Below are positions 1 to 6,530 of a DNA stretch of 7,502 nucleotides, piece by piece. Made by a program: the position numbers and the translations under genes. The notes beneath the pieces were generated by a model. The model made no database searches. It was not told the origin of the DNA and saw only the letters and a list, made by a program, of their open reading frames with translations. Each line of letters begins with the position of its first letter. Position 1 is the stretch's first letter. The stretch comes from Treponema sp. (GTDB lineage: Bacteria; Spirochaetota; Spirochaetia; Treponematales; Breznakiellaceae), in NCBI GenBank assembly GCA_031254795.1, contig JAIRTS010000220.1:1-7502 (forward strand), read 5' to 3'.

Positions 1-153
1 AAAAGTAAAAAGAACAAAACGGAAATGATAAGACAACAAAAGGAATTGCTGGAAGTAGAAATTGAGAAAGAGAAGATACAGTTGAGATTATTGGAAGAAG
101 AAAACAGAAAATATGATAAAATAATAGAAATGCAGTCCAGCGTGGATGAATAA
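1..153 (+). CDS. C-terminal fragment of a charged, coiled-coil-like protein (5' end outside window)
   Basis: Frame 1 is open from the window edge to TAA at 151-153 and gives 50 residues; the start lies outside the window. The peptide is rich in Lys, Glu, Gln, Ile and Leu (for example RQQKELLEVEIEKEK). It has heptad-like hydrophobic spacing and almost no Gly or Pro, which suggests a long helix or coiled coil. GC over these 150 bases is about 31% by hand count, far below the rest of the window, so the gene may have a different origin. It runs convergent to the methyltransferase remnant. No family can be named from this tail. Bases 154-234 hold only short open stretches and no gene I can support. 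Confidence 0.5.
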   Translation, partial: KSKKNKTEMIRQQKELLEVEIEKEKIQLRLLEEENRKYDKIIEMQSSVDE

Positions 154-234
154 ACATGGCGGCTTCCCTCAAGAGCGTGTGGAGCAGATGGAATGGCGGC
201 GGAGTTAATTGACGCCGTTTCCGATGAGTGGCTT

Positions 235-680
235 TCAATCTCTGGCGCTGGGACTTGAATCGCCCGTAACCGGGAGGTTTTTTGTATCAAATAATTCCAG
301 GCGCGGATCGTTTGTCCGGACGGTTCGACGCGGACGCAGTTGGTAATCCTGTTTGATTACTCCGTCATTGTTCAGACAGTCGACGATTATATCGTAATAC
401 GGCTTGTGCGGCTCGCTGGAGACAAATTTTCTCTTTAAGTTTTTGCATAAAACCAGCTCCGCTCCTGAGCCACCAAAGAGAATTTGCACAATATCGTTTT
501 CTTTCGCGGCCGCTTTTACAAGCATTTCGACAAGATTTAACGGTGTTTGGCATGAATGAGACGTTTTGTCTTTGGATACGTTTTTTACCAAATCTTGGAA
601 GCTGTTCCAGTGGAACAGCCCCTAATTCTATACGGTCTTGAAAGAAGGCGCAAGCCCGATCCTTCAAAAAATTCCACCTC
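235..680 (-). pseudogene. Degraded DNA methyltransferase (N6/N4 type), C-terminal remnant with frameshift
   Basis: The open part (235-591, about 118 residues, no convincing start) resembles the C-terminal third of N6-adenine/N4-cytosine DNA methyltransferases. It has a Q-T-P-L-N-L-V-E segment like the usual PTQKP-L-L-E helix. Next comes a hydrophobic strand ending in ILFGGSGAE, matching the SAM-binding DPFxGSGT loop with Asp and Pro replaced, then a helix and the strand KRKFVSSE. Reading further upstream, GLFHWNSFQDL stays in frame, but the frame is then closed by two TAG codons. A neighbouring frame reads SRPYRIR and would join it if the G run at 619-622 had one more base. There is no room for the catalytic D/NPPY motif, so the enzyme cannot be functional. 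GC is about 42% over 361-600. The class is fairly clear; the exact 5' edge is not. Confidence 0.6.
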
Positions 681-2381
681 TTATCCGCCGGAATCCACTT
701 TCGACTGTTTAGCCCACTTCCGCAACGCCTCAATGCAGGGTCTCTTGAAAATTACAACCGAAAGCCCCGGCCGTTCAATCTCCATGCGTAGTTTCGCGGC
801 GTTTTCCTCTACAAGCGGCGTTTTCGCCTCAAGTTCAAGCAGGCGATTGGGAGCCACGCCGAGTCCCAAAACAAGGGGGCGCAGTTTGTCTGATGGCACG
901 ATGGTTTCCTGACAGCCGGTCATGGCGACGATGGAATTGTCGAGAATGACCAGTGTCATATTTGTATTGGAAGCGACCGCGTCAATAAGCCCGGTTATGC
1001 CTGAATGGAGGAATGTCGAGTCGCCGATGACGCCGACAACATGCTTGACGCCCGCGTCTGAAGCGCCCTTTGCCATGCCAATGGACGCGCCCATGCACAC
1101 AATGGTTTCAGGAACCGAATACGGAGGGTTCGCTCCAAGCGAATAACAGCCGATATCAGACGTAATGGCGACCGATTCAAGACCAGCGACCGCCTTCTTG
1201 ATAGCCTCGTAGCTGTCCGCGTGGGGACACCCCCGGCAGAGTTGGGGCGGGCGCCCGGGCAACGCGAGAACGGTCACGCTGGCTCCGCTTGAAAGTATGT
1301 TGGCGCGGGGAGGAAGCCCTAGGGCAAGCCGCACGTTGTCTGGATCGAGTTCGCCGCTCCGTGGCGCCGGCGCTTTTCCGCCGGCTTCGTTGTCAAAGCC
1401 GGCGAGTTTTCCGGCAATGGCGGGCTTTTGCGGCAACAATCCCCGCAGTCTTTCCTCAATGAACGGTTGCCCTTCCTCAATGACCAACACCTTCTCCGCT
1501 TTTTCACACAACTTTTGGACAAGATCAACCGGCAGCGGATACGCGCTGATATGGAGATGGGCGGGCGTTTTCCCGCCTCGCGCCTTTACAAAATCTTCAA
1601 GATTCTCGTTGTAATAGTTTCCGCCAAGCCCCGCCGTGATCACCGCAAAGGACGTGTCTCGATTTTCAAGTTCCAATGTATTGCGCTGGGCAGACCACGC
1701 CAACACACCGCTCTGTTTTTCGATAAGCGCGGCGTAATTTTTTCGCGCATGAGCCGGAAGAAGCATCCATTCGCTCTTGTTTTCGGCCTTGGAAACAGGG
1801 TTTTGCGGCTTTCTGTCCCCCACCTCGACTTCGGCGCGCGCGTGAGAAAGCCGTGTCGCAAGCCGGAGCAACACCGGCACATGAAACCGCTCGGAAATGT
1901 CGAAGGCTTCCCGCGTAAAGGCGTAGGCTTCCTGTTGATTCCCCGGTTCAAGGCAAGGAATCATGGCAAAGGAAGCGTAAAAGCGGGAATCCTGTTCATT
2001 CTGAGAGCTATGCATCCCCGGATCATCGGCGACCGCTATGACAAGCCCGCCCTTTATGCCGAGCAACGCCCCGTTGACAAATGGATCCGCCGCCACATTC
2101 AGCCCCACATGCTTCATGGTGACGATGCATCGTCTGCCCGCGAATGACACGCCAAGCCCGGCCTCAACCGCAGTTTTCTCATTGGTACACCACGAGGCGC
2201 GATGACCGGTTATGCCTTTCGCCTTATTTTTCTCATATTCGGCAATCAAAAACTCCAGTATTTCGGTTGACGGCGTTCCCGGATACCCGTACGCCGCGCT
2301 TATTCCCGCGTGAATCGCCCCAAGCGCGACAGCCTCATCGCCCAGAAGGGCTTGCTTCTCCATTTTATTAACATTTCCCAA
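681..2381 (-). CDS. iorA: Indolepyruvate:ferredoxin oxidoreductase alpha subunit, lacking the C-terminal ferredoxin module
   Basis: IorA is the TPP-dependent subunit that, with IorB, oxidatively decarboxylates aryl-2-oxo acids from aromatic amino acids to acyl-CoA and reduces ferredoxin in the cytoplasm. The 566-residue product has the N-terminal pyrimidine-binding domain (YGYPGTPSTE at 31-40, E68 in the NEKT segment) and the middle domain. It also has CRGCPH at 382-387 and the TPP/Mg motif GDSTFLHSG (453-461) with LDN at 480-482. It stops after VVIFKRPCIEALRKWAKQ, where relatives continue into a module with two CxxCxxCxxxCP clusters. That module is absent and no iorB follows. The start is TTG at 2381, preceded by AAAGGAG with a 6-nt spacer; the later ATG at 2363 is too far from this site. 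It follows the symporter by 54 bp. Confidence 0.87.
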   Translation of the reverse strand: MGNVNKMEKQALLGDEAVALGAIHAGISAAYGYPGTPSTEILEFLIAEYEKNKAKGITGHRASWCTNEKTAVEAGLGVSFAGRRCIVTMKHVGLNVAADPFVNGALLGIKGGLVIAVADDPGMHSSQNEQDSRFYASFAMIPCLEPGNQQEAYAFTREAFDISERFHVPVLLRLATRLSHARAEVEVGDRKPQNPVSKAENKSEWMLLPAHARKNYAALIEKQSGVLAWSAQRNTLELENRDTSFAVITAGLGGNYYNENLEDFVKARGGKTPAHLHISAYPLPVDLVQKLCEKAEKVLVIEEGQPFIEERLRGLLPQKPAIAGKLAGFDNEAGGKAPAPRSGELDPDNVRLALGLPPRANILSSGASVTVLALPGRPPQLCRGCPHADSYEAIKKAVAGLESVAITSDIGCYSLGANPPYSVPETIVCMGASIGMAKGASDAGVKHVVGVIGDSTFLHSGITGLIDAVASNTNMTLVILDNSIVAMTGCQETIVPSDKLRPLVLGLGVAPNRLLELEAKTPLVEENAAKLRMEIERPGLSVVIFKRPCIEALRKWAKQSKVDSGG

Positions 2382-2387
2382 ATTTCA

Positions 2388-2394
2388 CTCCTTT
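2388..2394 (-). promoter_or_regulatory. Ribosome binding site deciding the TTG start of iorA
   Basis: The minus strand reads AAAGGAG, then six bases (TGAAAT), then TTG at 2381-2379. This near-perfect anti-SD match at ideal distance supports the TTG start over the in-frame ATG 18 bases further in. Just upstream is a short tandem repeat, CTTGTATA twice (within about 2392-2410). Confidence 0.65.
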
Positions 2395-2434
2395 ATACAA
2401 GCCTATACAAGCCGCAAACGCTCGCTCATGAAAA

Positions 2435-2461
2435 ATTATATCCCTTCGAATGTTTTCTCAA
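2435..2461 (-). promoter_or_regulatory. Candidate sigma-70 promoter for iorA inside the symporter 3' end
   Basis: On the minus strand TTGAGA (2461-2456, five of six matches to TTGACA) is followed after 15 bp by a perfect TATAAT (2440-2435). The TATAAT overlaps the symporter stop codon. Transcription would begin near 2428 and give a leader of roughly 45 nt before the iorA TTG. The spacer is shorter than the usual 16-18 bp, so strength is uncertain. It would let iorA be expressed apart from the upstream genes. Confidence 0.4.
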
Positions 2462-3926
2462 GTATTTTCGTATCTGGCGCTGTGGTGAAGAGAGACACAA
2501 CTGGCGTCACGATAAACGGCGCGATAATCGCTATGGACGCCGCCAAAGGCGACTGCGCGGAGCCTAACGCAAAAAAAAGCGTGATATCCACTGCGACGCC
2601 GGTGAAGAGACCGGCGTACGCGCCCGCTTTTGTCACCCGTTTCCAATACAAGCCGAGTATGTACGGCGCGGCGAACGCGCCTGATATGACTCCCCAACTC
2701 AGCGACATAAGGGTGACGATGAAACCGATTTGGAAGCGGGATATGAAATACGAAATAATGACAAAAACCGCGGAAAGAAGGCGCATCAGGGCGACCGAGC
2801 GGTCTTTGCCTGTTTTCGGATCAATCTGAACCGGCGCCAGGTCAATGGCGACCGCCGAAGACGAGACCAGCACGAGGCTTGACAGGGTGGACATGGACGC
2901 GGATAGCACCAAAAGCAGGATAAGCGACAGCAATAATTCCGGCAAATTGTTGGTGAGCAGAGCCGGTACAATCGAATCATAGAGGATCGCGCCGGTTTCG
3001 AGATTGCGCGGCGCTGTCTCCAGCGTGAAAAACACGTGGGCGTACGCGCCGGTCAGATACGCGGCGACGCCTATCATCACAGCGAAAATGGTGGTGACAA
3101 TCGTGGCTTTTGGAATGACCTGCTCGTTCTTGATGGCGTAAAATTTTTGGGTCATCTGCGGCAGCCCCCAGGTACCGAAACTCGTCATAAACACCAGCGA
3201 CATTATCGTGAGTACGCTGGGCTGGATCGCGGGCGGCACGTGGACTTGATAGTTCTCCGCAATCTTCCCAAGCATCGCGGACAACCCGCCGCCCTGCTCC
3301 GTGAGCGTTATAATCATCGCGGCGGCGCCGAAAAACATGATTATGCCTTGAATGAAATCCGTAACCGCTATGGCGAAGTAGCCGCCTAAAATAAGGTACA
3401 CGCCGGTGAATCCTATCATAATGAGCAAGGCTATGTCATAGGGGATACGGAAAACCGCTTCAAAAAAATGCCCCAAACCCTTAAACACCGACGCAGAATA
3501 CGGCAACAGAAAGAAGAATATAATGGACGCCGCGACCGCCTTGAGATGCTTCGCGCCGTAACGCGCCTGCAAATATTCGGGCATGGTCATTGCCATCAGG
3601 TTCTGGGTCTGCCGCCGCGTACGCCGCGCAAGCACAATCCACGCCAGCCCCGCCCCGATAATCGCGTTGCCAAAAGCTATCCACAACGCGTTCAGTCCAA
3701 ACTGCCACCCTTGCGCGCCCGCGAATCCAATAAAAATAACGGCTGAAAAGTATGAAGTGCCATACGCCACTGCGGAAATCCACGGGCCAAGCGTCCTGCC
3801 GCCCAAAAAGAAGTCTCCGAGCGTTTTGGTTTTTCGCATTCCCCAGACGCCGACGCCAATCATAACAGCAAGAAACACCGAAAGAAATATAATGCCTGAC
3901 ATAATAAAAACAGTATACTCCACCAT
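2436..3926 (-). CDS. Sodium:solute symporter (SSS family) integral membrane protein
   Basis: This is a Na+-driven importer of the inner membrane with the LeuT-like fold. Numbered from the ATG at 3926 it has 496 residues, and about 12-13 hydrophobic segments are visible. Family landmarks are FFLGGRTLGPW near residue 40 at the entry to TM2, GGYFAIAVTDFIQG near 182-195, and SASMSTLSSLVLVSSS near 342-357. The last matches the MSTLS segment of PutP, where Ser/Thr bind sodium. The TM2 aspartate that is critical in PutP (D55) is replaced by Tyr in GTSYFSA, so proline need not be the substrate. The reading frame extends five codons upstream to a TTG at 3941. None of the possible starts has a good SD, so the ATG is a choice, not a certainty. 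It lies between era and iorA; a role importing an organic or amino acid for IorA is only suggested by adjacency. Confidence 0.88.
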   Translation of the reverse strand: MVEYTVFIMSGIIFLSVFLAVMIGVGVWGMRKTKTLGDFFLGGRTLGPWISAVAYGTSYFSAVIFIGFAGAQGWQFGLNALWIAFGNAIIGAGLAWIVLARRTRRQTQNLMAMTMPEYLQARYGAKHLKAVAASIIFFFLLPYSASVFKGLGHFFEAVFRIPYDIALLIMIGFTGVYLILGGYFAIAVTDFIQGIIMFFGAAAMIITLTEQGGGLSAMLGKIAENYQVHVPPAIQPSVLTIMSLVFMTSFGTWGLPQMTQKFYAIKNEQVIPKATIVTTIFAVMIGVAAYLTGAYAHVFFTLETAPRNLETGAILYDSIVPALLTNNLPELLLSLILLLVLSASMSTLSSLVLVSSSAVAIDLAPVQIDPKTGKDRSVALMRLLSAVFVIISYFISRFQIGFIVTLMSLSWGVISGAFAAPYILGLYWKRVTKAGAYAGLFTGVAVDITLFFALGSAQSPLAASIAIIAPFIVTPVVSLFTTAPDTKILEKTFEGI

Positions 3927-4002
3927 GAGTTTGCGCAACAAGGGGGCAAGTCAAAGCGCCGCTGACATTGCGCCGCATCACGCCGGCTACGCGGCTGCGC
4001 TG

Positions 4003-4905
4003 CTACGCTTGGTCAATGATTCTGCTCAACACGCCGTCATTATGCCGCCAATCCGGGGAGGCTTTGACCCGCAGATCGAGTTCTATCTTCCAATCAAAGA
4101 TGCGTTTCATCTCTTTGAGCGCGGCGAGCCGTATGGAGCGAATCATTTCGCCGCCCTTTCCCACGATCATGCCTTTTTGAGACTCTCGCTCCGCGATGAT
4201 GAAAGCCCGCACCCACAACTTCGCGCCGTTTTCTTTGAGTTCCATATCCGCAATATCAACATAAATGGCATGGGGCAACTCGTCCCATAGCCGGTTCATG
4301 GCTTTTTCGCGGATGATTTCGGCGATGCGGAACTTGACATCCTGATCCGTATAGCACTCTTCAGGATAAAACGCCTCGCCTTCGGGAGACATGGCGAAGA
4401 GCGTGGTCAGAAGCGGCTCAAGCCCGTCATTTTTCAGCGCGGATATTTTGAAGCGCCGGTCTTCGCTTAAATTCGGAAAAAATCTTTTAAGAAATTCCTC
4501 GGTTTTCGCGCAATCCGCTTCAGGGGAATCCATCTTGTTTATCGCAACCACAAGGTTTTTGGACGATCCCGCAAGATCGCGGGCTATCTTCTCCTCTTCT
4601 TCCGCAGGCGCGCGGGAGGCGTCAAGCACGTACAGTACAAGCTCCGAATCCGCGACGCTCCTATCCGACACTTCCCGTAGTTTTCTGTTGAGTTTCTTGT
4701 CTGATATGTGCCGTCCCGGCGTGTCGACAAACACAAGCTGTCCCTCTTCGCGGTTCACGATGCCCCGGATGGCGTTTCTGGTGGTTTGCGGCGCCGCGCT
4801 TACGATGGCCACTTTTTCCCCGCAGAAACGGTTCACGAGCGTTGATTTGCCGACAGAAGGCCGTCCCACCACGGCGACAAACGCCGCTTTTCGCGCTTTT
4901 TCCAT
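4003..4905 (-). CDS. era: GTPase Era (16S rRNA-binding ribosome assembly factor)
   Basis: Era binds GTP and the 3' end of 16S rRNA to help mature the 30S subunit, in the cytoplasm and at the membrane. The 300-residue length is typical. The G motifs are in order: G1 GRPSVGKST (14-22), G2 QTTRN (40-44), G3 DTPG (61-64), G4 NKMD (123-126), G5 SAL (155-157). The C-terminal KH domain carries the GKGG RNA-binding loop (MIVGKGGEMI at 246-255), followed by the family's C-terminal strand (KIELDLRVK). The ATG overlaps the glycosyltransferase stop as TAATG and has only a distant GAGG, so translational coupling is likely. The 76 bp between its stop and the symporter ATG hold no clear terminator. Confidence 0.97.
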   Translation of the reverse strand: MEKARKAAFVAVVGRPSVGKSTLVNRFCGEKVAIVSAAPQTTRNAIRGIVNREEGQLVFVDTPGRHISDKKLNRKLREVSDRSVADSELVLYVLDASRAPAEEEEKIARDLAGSSKNLVVAINKMDSPEADCAKTEEFLKRFFPNLSEDRRFKISALKNDGLEPLLTTLFAMSPEGEAFYPEECYTDQDVKFRIAEIIREKAMNRLWDELPHAIYVDIADMELKENGAKLWVRAFIIAERESQKGMIVGKGGEMIRSIRLAALKEMKRIFDWKIELDLRVKASPDWRHNDGVLSRIIDQA

Positions 4906-6056
4906 TATTTTTTGCGATATTCCTCATAAACGGCGATCATGGAGGAGATAAAACGTTCCACAGAATAATTTCTGGAAATCGCCTCGGAGCGCGCGCCCAT
5001 GTTCCGCTTCATTTCGGGATTTTCCAGTATGGCGACGACTTTTTCCCAAAGCGCGGCGTCATCTTCAATGGCATACCCATTTTCCCCGTTGATCACCATG
5101 CCGACGATGCTAATATCCGCCGCAGCCACAATAGGACGCGCGCTCGCCATCGCCTCTATAAACGTGATGGGATGCACCTCGCTGTGCGACGCGCTCATAA
5201 AAAGATCGGAAGCGGCGTAGGCGATTTTTATTTCGTTGGGCCACTGGAGATAGCCGGTAAAAATAACGGCGTCGCCTATACCGAGGCGGTACGTGTGCGC
5301 CTGCAATTCATGGCGATCCGGTCCGTCGCCCACGAGCAACAGCTTGGCTTTGGGGCGTTTTTCGCGGACGCGCTTGAAGTTGTCGATGAGCGTTTCCACA
5401 TTTTTCTCAACGCCGAGCCTCCCGACAAAGATAATGACTTCATCGTCCTCCGCTATATTAAAAGAGGCTCTAAACGCCTTTGTTTTTGCGGCGATATCTT
5501 CGGAACGCTCATAAAAAAGGGAAAGATCGATGCCGTTGGGAATAACTTTAACAGTCTTGTCATATCCGATATTATCAAGAAACCTCTTAATCTTTTGAGA
5601 CGGCGCGATAATGCACTTTTGATTTCTTAGAACCCGTTTAAAAAATGGCTGTACATGAACAAAAATTTTCAATATTAAAGGAAGATAATAGTGATAATCT
5701 TCGTAATACGTGTGCATTGTATGCACATAGGGAATATTCAATTTTTTACAAACCCTGCGGGCCGCCAGATAGAGGCTGAATTCCGTATGCGAATGAACAA
5801 TATCAAGTTTCAAGGATCGGGCGATAAAAATAAGCTCTTTTTCAAGAAAAATCCCCACCCGATGTTGCGGCTCGTTGAGGAATTGAAAGGAAGCCACCCT
5901 GAAAACACTTTCTTCATCCACCGCTTTGGGATGTTGCACCGTGAAGATATACACGCGATGCCCCGCCTTTTCCAGTTCGGCCTTGAGCGTGCGGACGACC
6001 GTAACGACGCCGTTTATCTGCGGTACATAGGTATCTGTAAAAATGCCTATATTCAT
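4905..6056 (-). CDS. Glycosyltransferase family 4, probable diacylglycerol glucosyltransferase-like
   Basis: This 383-residue GT-B enzyme should transfer a sugar from a nucleotide-sugar donor, probably at the inner face of the membrane. The N-terminal acceptor domain begins MNIGIFTDTYVPQINGVVT, the form seen in 1,2-diacylglycerol 3-glucosyltransferases. It also carries DIVHSHTEFSL (85-95) and a basic, aromatic patch at 117-160 that could contact membrane. The C-terminal donor domain shows VIPNGIDL (171-178), VGRLGVEKN (211-219), LLVGDGP (240-246) and the E-x7-E motif, E293 and E301 in SEVHPITFIEAMA. The frame is open to 6101, but ATG 6056 has GGAG seven bases upstream (6067-6064) and gives the normal N-terminus. 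Substrate is inferred from family resemblance; another GT4 acceptor is possible. The middle of the gene (about 5580-5760) is much more AT-rich than its ends. Confidence 0.88.
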   Translation of the reverse strand: MNIGIFTDTYVPQINGVVTVVRTLKAELEKAGHRVYIFTVQHPKAVDEESVFRVASFQFLNEPQHRVGIFLEKELIFIARSLKLDIVHSHTEFSLYLAARRVCKKLNIPYVHTMHTYYEDYHYYLPLILKIFVHVQPFFKRVLRNQKCIIAPSQKIKRFLDNIGYDKTVKVIPNGIDLSLFYERSEDIAAKTKAFRASFNIAEDDEVIIFVGRLGVEKNVETLIDNFKRVREKRPKAKLLLVGDGPDRHELQAHTYRLGIGDAVIFTGYLQWPNEIKIAYAASDLFMSASHSEVHPITFIEAMASARPIVAAADISIVGMVINGENGYAIEDDAALWEKVVAILENPEMKRNMGARSEAISRNYSVERFISSMIAVYEEYRKK

Positions 6057-6070
6057 ACGTAAACTCCAAT

Positions 6071-6304
6071 TTACTTGAAGCTGGCCCAAAACTGACGACA
6101 TGGGGCGCGTTTTGGACGAGTCTCACCTATAAAATAACCCATTTTTGGGAGAAAAGCAAGCGGAATCGGATGAAGCCCGGATTTCACGAGCGCGGAACAT
6201 TCGTCCGCCGCGGCCGGCGCGGCGTGGATGGCGGCTTTTACCGCTTCTGCCCCGACCACCAGCCTAAAAGAAAGTCCGTGACTTTCCCCCTTCCCATCTT
6301 CCAA
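6071..6304 (-). CDS. Doubtful 77-residue ORF upstream of the glycosyltransferase
   Basis: The frame opens with TTG at 6304 and stops at 6071, 14 bp before the glycosyltransferase ATG. That spacing would suit an operon. The product is Ala- and Pro-rich in the middle (AAIHAAPAAADECSALV) with a basic end. No family is recognised, no good SD precedes the TTG, and the likely glycosyltransferase promoter lies within it. It is more likely non-coding leader sequence, or part of a repeated intergenic element, than a gene. Confidence 0.18.
   Translation of the reverse strand: MEDGKGESHGLSFRLVVGAEAVKAAIHAAPAAADECSALVKSGLHPIPLAFLPKMGYFIGETRPKRAPCRQFWASFK
6086..6115. repeat. 7-bp inverted repeat in the glycosyltransferase leader
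   Basis: CCAAAAC at 6086-6092 and GTTTTGG at 6109-6115 are perfect inverted copies separated by 16 bases. They lie between the candidate transcription start (about 6124) and the ATG at 6056. The repeat could form a leader hairpin or be a dimeric protein-binding site, perhaps for the divergent LacI-type regulator. No terminator T-run follows. Confidence 0.35.
6131..6159 (-). promoter_or_regulatory. Candidate sigma-70 promoter for the glycosyltransferase-era genes
   Basis: On the minus strand TTGCTT (6159-6154) and TATTTT (6136-6131) are separated by exactly 17 bp. The -10 matches four of six consensus bases and the -35 three of six. The spacer contains the small palindrome CCCATTTTTGGG (6138-6149). 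A start near 6124 would leave a leader of about 68 nt before the ATG at 6056. Confidence 0.35.
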
Positions 6305-6327
6305 AACTCTTTTTTTTCCCCTATACT
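6299..6327 (+). promoter_or_regulatory. Candidate promoter for the LacI-family regulator
   Basis: TATACT at 6322-6327 matches five of six -10 bases. It lies 17 bp downstream of a weak -35 (TTCCAA, 6299-6304), with a T-run (6310-6317) in the spacer. Transcription would start near 6334, immediately before an AAGGAG at 6335-6340, leaving a leader of nearly 200 nt before the regulator ATG. Confidence 0.35.
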
Positions 6328-6377
6328 ATACCGCAAGGAGTGATCAACCGTGCGATGCGTCAGTTTGATAAAACGAA

Positions 6378-6524
6378 ATGTTTAAAACGCTTTCCATCTC
6401 CGTGGCCGGGGACAAAGATTTCGATTGCGCGGCGGATACAGAGCGCATAAAAAAGACGCTTCCTGGCAAGCCGCTCGGCGAAAACAGGCAGGGCTTTAAG
6501 CAGGGTAGAGCGCGGAATGAGTGA
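6378..6524 (+). CDS. Possible 48-residue leader ORF before the LacI-family gene
   Basis: ATG at 6378 opens a frame to TGA at 6522-6524, six bases before the regulator ATG. The product is soluble and charged (SISVAGDKDFDCAADTE in the first third, a basic end GFKQGRARNE) and matches no family I know. No good SD precedes it. A second overlapping ORF (ATG 6355 to TAA 6450, 31 residues) and an 11-codon GTG ORF at 6350-6385, which has the AAGGAG nine bases upstream, compete for the same leader. Coupled translation into the regulator is possible, but the sequence may simply be an untranslated leader. Confidence 0.22.
   Translation: MFKTLSISVAGDKDFDCAADTERIKKTLPGKPLGENRQGFKQGRARNE
6384..6393. promoter_or_regulatory. 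Weak LacI-type operator-like sequence
   Basis: AAAACGCTTT is a near-palindrome centred on CG with one mismatched pair, the style of many LacI-family operators. It sits about 140 bp upstream of the regulator start, downstream of its candidate promoter, where it could allow autoregulation. The match is short and could be chance. Confidence 0.15.
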
Positions 6525-6530
6525 GGAAGA

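Noticed and set aside
263..283. CCCG-TAAC-CGGG hairpin followed by AGG and six T, a possible plus-strand terminator
   Set aside because: The stem is only 4 bp and the T-run is offset by three bases; too weak, and it falls within the methyltransferase remnant.
240..285. Minus-strand TTCAAGTCCC looks like a tRNA T-loop near a GCGCCA end
   Set aside because: The T stem does not pair, there are too few bases for an acceptor stem before the CCA, and no cloverleaf can be drawn.
1428..2147. 239-codon plus-strand ORF opposite iorA
   Set aside because: It is antisense to a well-supported gene, its composition (many Arg, His, Pro) is typical of a shadow frame, and it has no family motif.
3896..3941. 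TTGTTG and TATACT as a symporter promoter
   Set aside because: The -10 lies inside the coding sequence downstream of the likely start, so it would give a leaderless or truncated message.
3583..4290. 235-codon plus-strand ORF across the symporter and era
   Set aside because: It spans the opposite strand of two real genes and their gap; no motif or start signal supports it.
6057..6101. Upstream extension of the glycosyltransferase by 15 residues
   Set aside because: The internal ATG at 6056 has a GGAG at proper spacing and begins exactly at the family's first beta strand.
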